From NCBI GenBank assembly GCA_005772855.1, contig SXIK01000110.1, forward strand, positions 1-50,639: DNA of 50,639 bases, read 5' to 3'. The notes below the pieces were generated by a model. That model was not told where the DNA came from, searched no databases, and saw only the letters and a program-made list of their open reading frames with translations. Positions within the stretch are counted from its first letter, which is position 1; the number at the start of each line of letters is the position of its first letter. Below are positions 43,778 to 50,639 of the stretch, one piece after another. A program made the position numbers and the translations under genes. This stretch comes from Planctomycetia bacterium (GTDB taxonomy: Bacteria > Planctomycetota > UBA8108 > SXIK01).

Positions 43778-44851
43778 CTAAATCCCGCAGTCGTCAGGAC
43801 AACCCTGGACGACGATACACCCGAGCCCGAGCACGTGCTGCGCGCCTGGCAAACCGTTCGAGCCGAATAGCCACTTTAGGCCAGAGATAGCATCGGCGAT
43901 GTCAATCCTGCGATCGCCGTTCCAGTCGAGAATCACTATGTTCGCCGGATCACCTGCGCTGCGATCTCCACAGGTGAGCTGGCTCGGCGCACCGAGAAAG
44001 ATGTGGCCCAGGAGGCAGATCGGATCGGCCAGATCTACTCGCCCGTCAGCGTTGCAGTCACCTGGCCTCTGAGTGGGTTCCTCGCAGGGGGCGCAGAGGG
44101 CCTCCACCGGGCTGTTGAAATTGTTGAGCGTCGGCCCAAAGATTTGCTGACACTGGACCTGGACCGCGAGGCACTCGGCGGTCGGTGCGGGGCAATTGGC
44201 AAGGGTCGGGCAGGGGTTGGTGAAAGCATTTCCGACCTGGAATGAGTTGCACACTGCATTGATCACGCCGCCGAAGTACGAGTGACCCGTGATGGCCCGG
44301 TTGCAGGGGTCGGCGTTATTGTCCCACACGACCTGCGCATAGAATGCCCCCACAAAAAGCCCCTGGGTGCTAATGGCAAAGTAGAAATGCCCGCGGACCA
44401 CGCCGCCCGCCCCACCGGCCCCGGCTCGTTCGGCGAGCTCCGGGAAATCTTCCGGCTTCCCCAACTTGACTTCGCGGACAGCCAGGGCGTCGAGGAGCGC
44501 CTGGGGATCCGAGGCGAGTACCTCACGCTGCGCCTCGATGAATTCGAGGGTCGCGCGTGGAACGACCCCGAGAGCCTCAAGCTGCCGGGCCGAATCACGC
44601 GCCCTGGAGAAGACCCGAACTGGCTGGGACTCGTCAAGCTTGCACTCATCGGGGACTCCGTCCAAGTTCTCGTCTTTCAGCACCCCAATCCGGATCTCGC
44701 AACTGTCTCGAATGCCGTTCGAGTTACAGTCAACGTTCGCTCGCTCGACTGGGTCAAGGGAAGGGTCCACCGGCTCAAGCTTCCTACAGTCATCGATGGG
44801 GGCAGCGGCAAAAGGTGACGCAAGAAACGCCACCTTTACGGCCAGAGTCAT
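43778..44851 (-). CDS. Secreted protein with EF-hand and dockerin-like repeats
   Basis: 357 residues if started at ATG 44851 (signal MTLAVKVAFLASPFAAAP); a longer start at 44914 is possible and neither has a good ribosome-binding site. Near the N-terminus is DCNSNGIRDSCEI...DENLDGVPDEC, a calcium-loop motif common in planctomycete secreted proteins. The middle (about 120-280) is a beta-rich domain with several Cys and Asn (GHFYFAISTQGLFVGAFYAQ) that I cannot name. The C-terminus has two EF-hand units (GDCNADGRVDLADPICLL, LDWNGDRRIDIADAISGL). It faces the Kazal gene. Confidence 0.78.
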   Translation of the reverse strand: MTLAVKVAFLASPFAAAPIDDCRKLEPVDPSLDPVERANVDCNSNGIRDSCEIRIGVLKDENLDGVPDECKLDESQPVRVFSRARDSARQLEALGVVPRATLEFIEAQREVLASDPQALLDALAVREVKLGKPEDFPELAERAGAGGAGGVVRGHFYFAISTQGLFVGAFYAQVVWDNNADPCNRAITGHSYFGGVINAVCNSFQVGNAFTNPCPTLANCPAPTAECLAVQVQCQQIFGPTLNNFNSPVEALCAPCEEPTQRPGDCNADGRVDLADPICLLGHIFLGAPSQLTCGDRSAGDPANIVILDWNGDRRIDIADAISGLKWLFGSNGLPGAQHVLGLGCIVVQGCPDDCGI

Positions 44852-45157
44852 CCAGGAACACTGCGAACGACTTGAAGCTTCTTCGTGTGCATGACAACGA
44901 ATCCATCCTTCCAAGAAAGGTCAACCTTCAGCGTCTGGAGGGCCGCAGAAAAGAAAAACCCTGGCACCAAACAGCTATCCCCGATTCAGAGAATTGTAAG
45001 TATGCCCTTTTCGTGGCGCCAAAGTCAAGCATTCGTGGGGAGACGACCGACGGCAACAGGTCGGCGTACTCAATCGCTCCAGAGCTTGACCCAGGCAAGC
45101 ATCGCCGCCGACTCCCCCCACTTCAGCTGCAAGGTGCCTCTGCCGATATTCCTTCGC
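44852..45157. other. Intergenic region, divergent promoters presumed
   Basis: 306 bases between the EF-hand protein (minus) and the methyltransferase (plus). The methyltransferase frame is open through most of it but has no enzyme-like composition before 45158. No clear promoter, RNA or repeat was recognised. Confidence 0.5.
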
Positions 45158-45802
45158 ATGAGTCTGTATGCAGGCTACAGCCAGAGCCGGTTCACCTTCG
45201 ACCCGGGACGGACCAAGGTCTGGCTGGAAATCGCCGATTATCTCGCCCGCTACTTCCCCGAGGACGGGTCCATTCTTGACCTGGGAAGCGGCTACTGTGA
45301 TTTTATCAACGCGGCCCGAGCACGAGAGAAATGGGCCGTGGACCTGCATCTCGACCCGGAGAAACATGCCCGCAAGGGCGTACGCTGCCTCAGGACCGAT
45401 GTGGCCGATCTGAGCGCAGTGCCCGATGCCTCGCTCGACCTCGTCTTTGCCTCGAACCTGCTCGAGCACCTTGACGACGACAAGCTCGGCGCCACGCTGT
45501 CCCAGGTGAACTCGAAACTCCGTCCGGGCGGCCGCTTCATCGCAATCCAGCCCAACTACGCCCACTGCTATCGCCAGTACTTCGACGACTACACGCATGT
45601 AAAGGTCTTCTCGCACGTGAGTCTCCCCGACTTTCTCGCCTCGCAAGGCCTCGAGGTAGAGCGAGTGACGCCTCGTTTCCTTCCTTTCAGCATGAAGTCA
45701 CGCTGGCCCAAGTTGAGCTTCTTCGTGTGGATCTACCTCCGACTCCCGTACCGGCCGCTCGCCAAACAGATGCTCGTCGTGGCGCGGAAGCCGAATCCCT
45801 AA
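45158..45802 (+). CDS. Class I SAM-dependent methyltransferase
   Basis: 214 residues from ATG 45158, the last ATG before the conserved fold; the frame is open further upstream to 44885. The Rossmann motif I is SILDLGSGYCDFI (about 45-57), motif II has WAVDLHLDP, and the post-II acid is in RTDVADLSAVPD. The sequence LVFASNLLEHLDDD is the usual motif IV of Methyltransf_11-type enzymes. The substrate is unknown; proximity to glycosyltransferases suggests a glycan or lipid. Its TAA stop (45800-45802) overlaps the TAG stop of the convergent gene (45799-45801). Confidence 0.85.
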   Translation: MSLYAGYSQSRFTFDPGRTKVWLEIADYLARYFPEDGSILDLGSGYCDFINAARAREKWAVDLHLDPEKHARKGVRCLRTDVADLSAVPDASLDLVFASNLLEHLDDDKLGATLSQVNSKLRPGGRFIAIQPNYAHCYRQYFDDYTHVKVFSHVSLPDFLASQGLEVERVTPRFLPFSMKSRWPKLSFFVWIYLRLPYRPLAKQMLVVARKPNP

Positions 45803-47487
45803 TCCCGAGGCGGCGCGGCGATTCTCGCCTCGGCCTCACGGGCCAGCTCGAGTTGGGGCACCAGCTCCACATGCCCCAAGATGTGCCTCCAGTGCCTCAG
45901 GGCCTCTTCCCGGCGACCTTGAGTCTCGAGCACCCGGGCCAGGTTCGCGCGAAGAAGGAGGTAGCGCGAATGTTTCTCCACCGCCTTTTCGAACATCTCC
46001 AGCGCGCCCCTCGCGTCGCCCTGTGCGAGCAGCGTCTCTCCAAGGTTATTGAGGGCTCGAGGGTCGCCGGGCGCGAGCCCAGCATACAGCTCGTAGAGTG
46101 CGCGGGCGCCAGGGAGGTCGCACTGGCGCCGGGCGATACGCGCGAGCCGAAAGATGGCCTCCGGAACCTCACCGAACCGATCAAGCACTTGCGCGTAGAT
46201 GCGGGCAGCGGCGGCATCGTCGAGCGAAAGCTCCTTCGTCTCGGCAAGATTCATGAGGGGGGCCGGCTTCTCTGGAAGGCGCGAAGCCTGGTAAGTCCAA
46301 AAAGTCACGCTGTCGGCCCAGACCTGGTTGCGAGCTGCGATCAGGCACGCGTGGATCGCAAGTACAAGGCAGAGCCCGAGGACAACCAATCGCCGCAAGA
46401 CGATCGAGGTCGCCTCACCCTCCACCATGCGACCGCAGGCGATTCCAAGCCACAGGCTGACTGTGATCGACGGCAAGTAGAGGTATCTCTCGGCATAGTA
46501 GATTCCGTGTGGAACGATGTTCAGGTACGGGATGAGGTTGGCCACGAAGAAGGCCAGCCCGAAGGAAATCCACGGCACACTGCGGAACCGCCACGCGAAC
46601 CAGCCCAGAGCCGCCAGGAAGGCCACGGAGGCCCACAGCTCGAGGTCCAATATCGACGTGACAAACCGCACGTCGTAGATTGCTTGATGCCGCCACGGGA
46701 CGAGCGACGCGAGTGCGTAGTCCTTGAAGAGGACCACGTTCGTCAAGAGAACCGTGGTGAGCCCACCTGCGGGGTACTCCTCAATCACACCGTCAGTTGA
46801 GATCAGCACCAGGAAGGTCACGATGCCAACGAGCGCCACCACCAGGTAAGGCACGATCGAGAGGACCCTGCTGCGGAGGCCCAGATCGCGCCGGTAAAAG
46901 AGATCGTAGGCGATCGCCCAGAGCGGAAAGACAAAGGAGCTGGCCTTTGAAAGCTGCGCCAGCACGAGAAGAACCAGGACGGTGGGGTAACGCCCTTCGC
47001 CCGAACGCCAGCGGATATGGGCCAGGAGAGCGCACACCAGAAAAATCGCCGAGAGTGGGTCCTTTCGACCACTCAGCCAGGTGACTGACTCGACGTGTAC
47101 AGCATGACAGGCAAAGAGGAGGGCTCCAAACGCCGCGGCAGTGCGTCCCCCGGCCAGGCGCCACAGAAGGAAGAAGACTGCGATGGAAGCTGTCGCGTGC
47201 AGGAACACATTTCCCGCTGCAAACCAACACGGGTCGTTGCCAAGAAGCGAGAAGGTCAGAAGGAGCGTCAAGTCCCGTAACGGCAGCCACTCCTCGCGCG
47301 CCGGCAAGGGGCTGAGAACCGTCCAGACGTTCTCCCAGCTCCAGCTTCTGAGAAAGGGCTGGCCGAGGATGACGATGTTGTCGTCCCAGGAGAGGAACCC
47401 GTGCCCGAGAGTGTTGAGGTAGGGAACCGTCGCAAGGAGCGCTACCGAAAAGACGATGGCGGCAGTGCCCACACTCTCCCGTCTCAA
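45799..47487 (-). CDS. Multi-pass membrane glycosyltransferase (GT-C, TMTC-like) with TPR tail
   Basis: 562 residues with about ten membrane segments at about 8-390 and a cytosolic or periplasmic TPR region at about 410-545 (FGEVPEAIFRLARIARR, DPRALNNLGETLLAQGDARGALEMFEKAVEKH). The first loop has LSWDDNIVI, with acidic residues as in GT-C enzymes, and further on HAVHVESVTWLSGRKDPLSAIF, close to the HPVHVEAV...GR(A/K)D pattern of TMTC O-mannosyltransferases. It probably transfers a sugar from a polyprenyl-phosphate carrier to secreted proteins. The start overlaps the GT2 stop by four bases (ATGA). The GT2 neighbour could make the lipid-linked donor. Confidence 0.85.
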   Translation of the reverse strand: MRRESVGTAAIVFSVALLATVPYLNTLGHGFLSWDDNIVILGQPFLRSWSWENVWTVLSPLPAREEWLPLRDLTLLLTFSLLGNDPCWFAAGNVFLHATASIAVFFLLWRLAGGRTAAAFGALLFACHAVHVESVTWLSGRKDPLSAIFLVCALLAHIRWRSGEGRYPTVLVLLVLAQLSKASSFVFPLWAIAYDLFYRRDLGLRSRVLSIVPYLVVALVGIVTFLVLISTDGVIEEYPAGGLTTVLLTNVVLFKDYALASLVPWRHQAIYDVRFVTSILDLELWASVAFLAALGWFAWRFRSVPWISFGLAFFVANLIPYLNIVPHGIYYAERYLYLPSITVSLWLGIACGRMVEGEATSIVLRRLVVLGLCLVLAIHACLIAARNQVWADSVTFWTYQASRLPEKPAPLMNLAETKELSLDDAAAARIYAQVLDRFGEVPEAIFRLARIARRQCDLPGARALYELYAGLAPGDPRALNNLGETLLAQGDARGALEMFEKAVEKHSRYLLLRANLARVLETQGRREEALRHWRHILGHVELVPQLELAREAEARIAAPPRD

Positions 47488-48356
47488 CGCGCTGGCTCCT
47501 CGTCTCTATCCCATGCCTCACGCCTGCGGCCAAAGAGCGACCGGGATGATCCCCGCGTGGGCGTATTGGCGCGGGCACGCTCGGCGGAGGGCATCTCTGC
47601 GGGCAGTGGCTCCGGAATCTTTACAAGCTTCGAGTCATCAAAAATTCCCAACGCCGTTCGCACACGAAATCCGACGATCATCCCGATCATCTGGAGGCCA
47701 AGGCGGAAGGCCCTCCAGAGGCTGCCGGTGACCGAGGAGACTCCGATCCGCGGCCGGTAGTTCACGCTGAGCTCGGTGAATGGAATTCGTGCGGCGATCA
47801 CAAGCAGGGTCAGGTGCGGCCCGAATTGCGAGCCACCCACCGAGAATGCACCACGGATTCGGCGCACCGTGTCCCGACTCAGGAGCCGCATTGTACAACC
47901 GACGTCGGTCAGGATGGATCCGTTGAAAAGAACCTCGATGAGCTTGGCGACGGCCCAGTTCCCCCACCGGAGAAACCAGCCCATGTTGGCCCCGGCCCAG
48001 ATGAACTCGCGGGTCGTGCGCGTCCCGAGAACGTAGTGGAAGTCGTCCGAGTAGGCGAGCAGCTTGACGACATCCCGCGGCTCGAAGGCGCCATCGGGTT
48101 CGCAGATGACAATCAAATCCCCTGAAGCAATCTCGAGGCCTTTTCGGATGGCCCAACCGTAGCCCTGGCGAGCCTCGCAGATCTCGAGCGCGCCGGTGCC
48201 GCGGACCTCGTCCGAGGTGCCAACCACGGCATTATTATTCACCACAACAACCTCGTCGACGAACCCGGTGCTGTAGAAGCCCTCAATCACCTTGCGAATG
48301 GAATCACGTTCATTGAACGTGGGGAGAACAACGCTGACACGCTTCGAGTTCCACAT
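47484..48356 (-). CDS. Family 2 glycosyltransferase (polyprenyl-phosphate mannosyltransferase-like)
   Basis: 290 residues of GT-A fold. VSVVLPTFNERDSIRKVIEGF at the start, VNNNAVVGTSDEV, a QGYGWAIRKGLE stretch, then the DxD-type CEPDGAFEPRDVVKLL (about 83-98) typical of dolichol- or undecaprenyl-phosphate sugar transferases. LTDVGCTMRLLSRD and a short hydrophobic stretch near 215-240 (AFRLGLQMIGMIVGF) follow. The C-terminal tail (about 245-290) is basic and disordered. It would supply a polyprenyl-phosphate sugar to the GT-C protein encoded next, in the same operon. Confidence 0.88.
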   Translation of the reverse strand: MWNSKRVSVVLPTFNERDSIRKVIEGFYSTGFVDEVVVVNNNAVVGTSDEVRGTGALEICEARQGYGWAIRKGLEIASGDLIVICEPDGAFEPRDVVKLLAYSDDFHYVLGTRTTREFIWAGANMGWFLRWGNWAVAKLIEVLFNGSILTDVGCTMRLLSRDTVRRIRGAFSVGGSQFGPHLTLLVIAARIPFTELSVNYRPRIGVSSVTGSLWRAFRLGLQMIGMIVGFRVRTALGIFDDSKLVKIPEPLPAEMPSAERARANTPTRGSSRSLFGRRREAWDRDEEPAR

Positions 48357-48761
48357 GCCCCCATCTATCGGCTGGGGAGCCTCTTTTTTATTGGGGGAGG
48401 GAGCTCAAGATTCCCGTAAAAGATACTTTTTCGGGCCCAGATCTTCTCCGGGTCCATGCGCTCCCCGGGCCTTCCCGGACTTCACCCAGGAGCAAGATCC
48501 CCTGGTGAAAAATGGGCTCGCAAGTTGCAGCGCGAATGGTACCCGAAGCCAAGCCGGCATCCCACAGATGCACCACTACTCCATCCAGTTGTTCCCCGGA
48601 TTGTGTGGCGAGCTGCTGTGCCCCCCAGCCGGACGACAGCGGCATTGACCGGAAGGTATCGCGGGATGACAATAATCGTCCTGCGGCATTGATAGCCCTT
48701 GGGGCAACGTTATTCGTGGGCTGAGTACTCCGCTGGTAGTGCTTCAGGAGAAGTTCTCAAC
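48357..48761. other. Divergent intergenic region
   Basis: 405 bases between the GT2 gene (minus) and the dehydrogenase (plus). It contains the small stem GGCT-GGGG-AGCC followed by TCTTTTTT (48374-48393), a weak terminator shape with no gene ahead of it on that strand. ATACTTTTT at 48423 resembles the start of repeat copy 2, without further match. No protein-like frame was found. Confidence 0.5.
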
Positions 48762-50639
48762 ATGAATGCCCAATTCGTAGTCGCTTTTTTGACGATTCTC
48801 CTTTCGAGTTTCGCCCGGGAGTCCCTCGAAGCGCAGCCTTATGGCCTGGGTTCTCCCGAGCCCACTGAACCATTCCTTGGAGGCGGCCTGCCCACGCGCA
48901 GGCCGGGTTCCACGGTCACCCAAGGCGGCGCAGCCCTGGTGAACGCTTTCCCCGGGATCTCCTTCACGGACCCGATATTTCTGACGTACGAGCCGACGAC
49001 GCAGCGACTCGTCGTGGTCGAGCATGGCGGAAAGATCTGGGCCTTCAACAACGATCCCGGCGCGACCCAGAACAGCCGGACGCTGCTCCTCGACCATACC
49101 GCGCTCACGAAGGAGAGCGAGAGCGGCGGCATGAAGTGCCTCGCATTCCATCCGCGCTACGCTCAGGCGGGATCCCCCGATAGCCATTATGTCTACATTA
49201 CGTATCGCGTTTGCCCGCCACCAGTCCCACGATCCACATCCGTGCAAATGGAGGCGTACAACCGCCTTTCTCGCTTCACCTTTTCGGGGCCGGGGGGCGT
49301 CATCAATCCAGGCTCAGAGGTGATTCTCATCCAGCAGTATGATCCGCACAGCTGGCACGACGCGGGCGCGCTCCTGTTCGGCAATGACGGTTTCCTGTAC
49401 CTGAGCGTCGGAGACATGGGTGGACAGTCCGATGCCTTTGACAGCGCTCAGAGGATCGACTCGGGGTTCTTCAGCGGTGTGCTCCGGATCGATGTCGACC
49501 GGAACCCTGCGAAGTCGCATCCCATCCGGCGACAGCCGCGTAATTTGATTGCTCCGCCCGCAGGGTGGCCGAACACCTTCTCGAACGCAAACGCAGTGGA
49601 CGGATACTTTATTCCGAATGACAACCCCTGGCTCGATCCCAACGGGAGCGTGCTGGAGGAGTTTTATGCGATCGGGCTCCGCAGCCCGCACCGCATGACG
49701 ATCGACAGAATCACAAATCAAATCTGGATTGGTGATGTCGGGGATTTGACGAGGGAAGAAGTCGACTTGCTAAAGAAGGGAGCCAACTTCCAGTGGCCCT
49801 TCAGGGAAGGCAGCATTCCTGGGCCGAAGGCTCGTCCAGCGACAGTGATCGGAACGGAAACGCCCCCGGTCCACGACTACTCTCGAAACCAGGGCAACTG
49901 CGTCATCGGAGGCATCGTCTACAGAGGCCAAAGGTTTGCGACACAATTTGGTGGAACCTATATCTTCGCCGACAATGGCTCGCAGTCCGTGTTTGCGATG
50001 TCCTACACGCCGGGGTTGCCGGGGCAGGTGACTCTCATTGCCACTGGACCCAATGGAAACGAACTCAGCGGAATTTCGTCTGTGGGAGAGGATGCTGCTG
50101 GCGAGCTGTACTTCCTGAAGTTGACCGGCAGCAACATACCGGGCGCGACAATTCTCCAGCTCGAGCCGGAAACTGCGTTCGAGGTAGCGCCAGCGCTCCT
50201 GTCACAAACTGGGGCCTTCGTAAATCTACAGACCCTCCAGACACGTGCCGGTCTGCTTCCCTATGACGTCAACAGCCCGCTGTGGTCAGACGGAGCGGAG
50301 AAAAGGCGCTGGTTCGCGATCCCGAACGACGGTGTGGCCGACACGCCCGAGGAGAGCGTTACATTCTCCGAGAATGGGGAATGGAAATTCCCAATCGGAA
50401 CTGTGTTCGTGAAGCACTTCATGCTCCCCACCGATTTGAGAGATCCCGGCGTGCAGCGCTGGCTCGAGACACGTTTTCTCGTGCGAGCGAGCGATGGAGA
50501 CTATTACGGCTTGACCTATCGCTGGCGCCCCGACCGAAGCGACGCAGACCTGCTGACAAGCAGCCTGGATGAGTCGATCCCTGTAACGGATGCCAATGGA
50601 ATCACTGGACAGCTTGCCTGGCATTATCCCAGCCGCTCC
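48762..50639 (+). CDS. Secreted glucose/sorbosone dehydrogenase-type beta-propeller protein (3' end outside window)
   Basis: The frame is open from ATG 48762 (GGAG upstream) to the window end, 626 residues without a stop. The signal peptide ends near SLEAQP. A soluble quinoprotein glucose dehydrogenase-like propeller at about 60-460 shows LTYEPTTQRLVVVEHGGKIW, GGMKCLAFHP, LYLSVGDMGGQ, GVLRIDVDR, IGLRSPHRM, IWIGDVGDLTREEVDLLKKGANFQWP and GGIVYRGQRF, the typical GSDH repeats including the GDVG...EE loop. From about 485 a second module starts (LPYDVNSPLWSDGAEKRRWF), found fused to such propellers and to haem proteins in other bacteria. The substrate is unknown, and PQQ dependence is inferred from the family. 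Confidence 0.88.
   Translation, partial: MNAQFVVAFLTILLSSFARESLEAQPYGLGSPEPTEPFLGGGLPTRRPGSTVTQGGAALVNAFPGISFTDPIFLTYEPTTQRLVVVEHGGKIWAFNNDPGATQNSRTLLLDHTALTKESESGGMKCLAFHPRYAQAGSPDSHYVYITYRVCPPPVPRSTSVQMEAYNRLSRFTFSGPGGVINPGSEVILIQQYDPHSWHDAGALLFGNDGFLYLSVGDMGGQSDAFDSAQRIDSGFFSGVLRIDVDRNPAKSHPIRRQPRNLIAPPAGWPNTFSNANAVDGYFIPNDNPWLDPNGSVLEEFYAIGLRSPHRMTIDRITNQIWIGDVGDLTREEVDLLKKGANFQWPFREGSIPGPKARPATVIGTETPPVHDYSRNQGNCVIGGIVYRGQRFATQFGGTYIFADNGSQSVFAMSYTPGLPGQVTLIATGPNGNELSGISSVGEDAAGELYFLKLTGSNIPGATILQLEPETAFEVAPALLSQTGAFVNLQTLQTRAGLLPYDVNSPLWSDGAEKRRWFAIPNDGVADTPEESVTFSENGEWKFPIGTVFVKHFMLPTDLRDPGVQRWLETRFLVRASDGDYYGLTYRWRPDRSDADLLTSSLDESIPVTDANGITGQLAWHYPSRS

Noticed and set aside
44885-45157. 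N-terminal extension of the methyltransferase to ATG 44885
   Set aside because: The extra 91 residues have no helix or strand pattern of the family and the Rossmann fold starts properly after ATG 45158.
48423-48450. Third copy of the dispersed repeat
   Set aside because: Only ATACTTTTT and a GGGCCC/GCGGCC-like stretch are similar; the diagnostic CTTCCTCCCCCGCG hairpin is absent.

Overview
This is a GC-rich bacterial chromosome segment. It mixes core translation genes with secreted proteins that carry dockerin-like EF-hand pairs, Kazal modules, PKD, lamin-tail and CotH domains. That mix, with an NfeD/FloA locus and many long secreted proteins of unknown role, resembles Planctomycetota or a neighbouring lineage. 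This is an inference from gene style; no rRNA or other marker is present to settle it.

Layout. 1-2.1 kb: three tRNA-Ser genes and tadA on the minus strand, then a plus-strand tyrosine recombinase broken by an in-frame amber codon and missing most catalytic residues. 2.2-13 kb: a minus-strand housekeeping block, read right to left as dprA, aspS, infC (AUU start), rpmI, rplT, pheS, pheT, a LysM/L,D-transpeptidase and a cysteine desulfurase. 13-14.8 kb: a lipoprotein overlapping rlmN. 15-21.3 kb, minus strand: a secreted LolA-like protein, a membrane-anchored trypsin-like protease, a palindromic intergenic region, and a large leucyl-tRNA synthetase homologue that has lost its aminoacylation motifs. 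21.5-25.6 kb: tRNA-Ala, then a plus-strand nfeD-nfeD-floA-unknown operon ending at a 132-bp element with 21-bp terminal inverted repeats. 25.8-31.6 kb: a PKD/cohesin-like/dockerin protein, a coiled-coil protein and two secreted or anchored unknowns. 31.8-35.3 kb: a tightly packed operon of two ketosynthases and a histone-deacetylase-family hydrolase. 35.5-37.8 kb: a TPR/thioredoxin protein and a PfkB sugar kinase. 37.8-44.9 kb: three secreted dockerin-like proteins (CotH/lamin-tail, seven-Kazal, and an EF-hand protein). 45-48.4 kb: a methyltransferase facing a GT-C/TPR membrane glycosyltransferase and a GT2 enzyme. 48.8 kb to the end: a truncated secreted glucose/sorbosone dehydrogenase-type beta-propeller.

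Most notable points: the LeuRS-like pseudo-enzyme (18337-21291), which keeps an editing-type domain but lacks HIGH and KMSKS; three kinds of palindromic or dispersed repeat in intergenic DNA (17952-18097, 25638-25769, and the pair at 30051/35351); a perfect 17-bp hairpin inside the first ketosynthase; and the KS-KS-deacetylase operon. No CRISPR array, phage block or insertion sequence with an intact transposase was seen.
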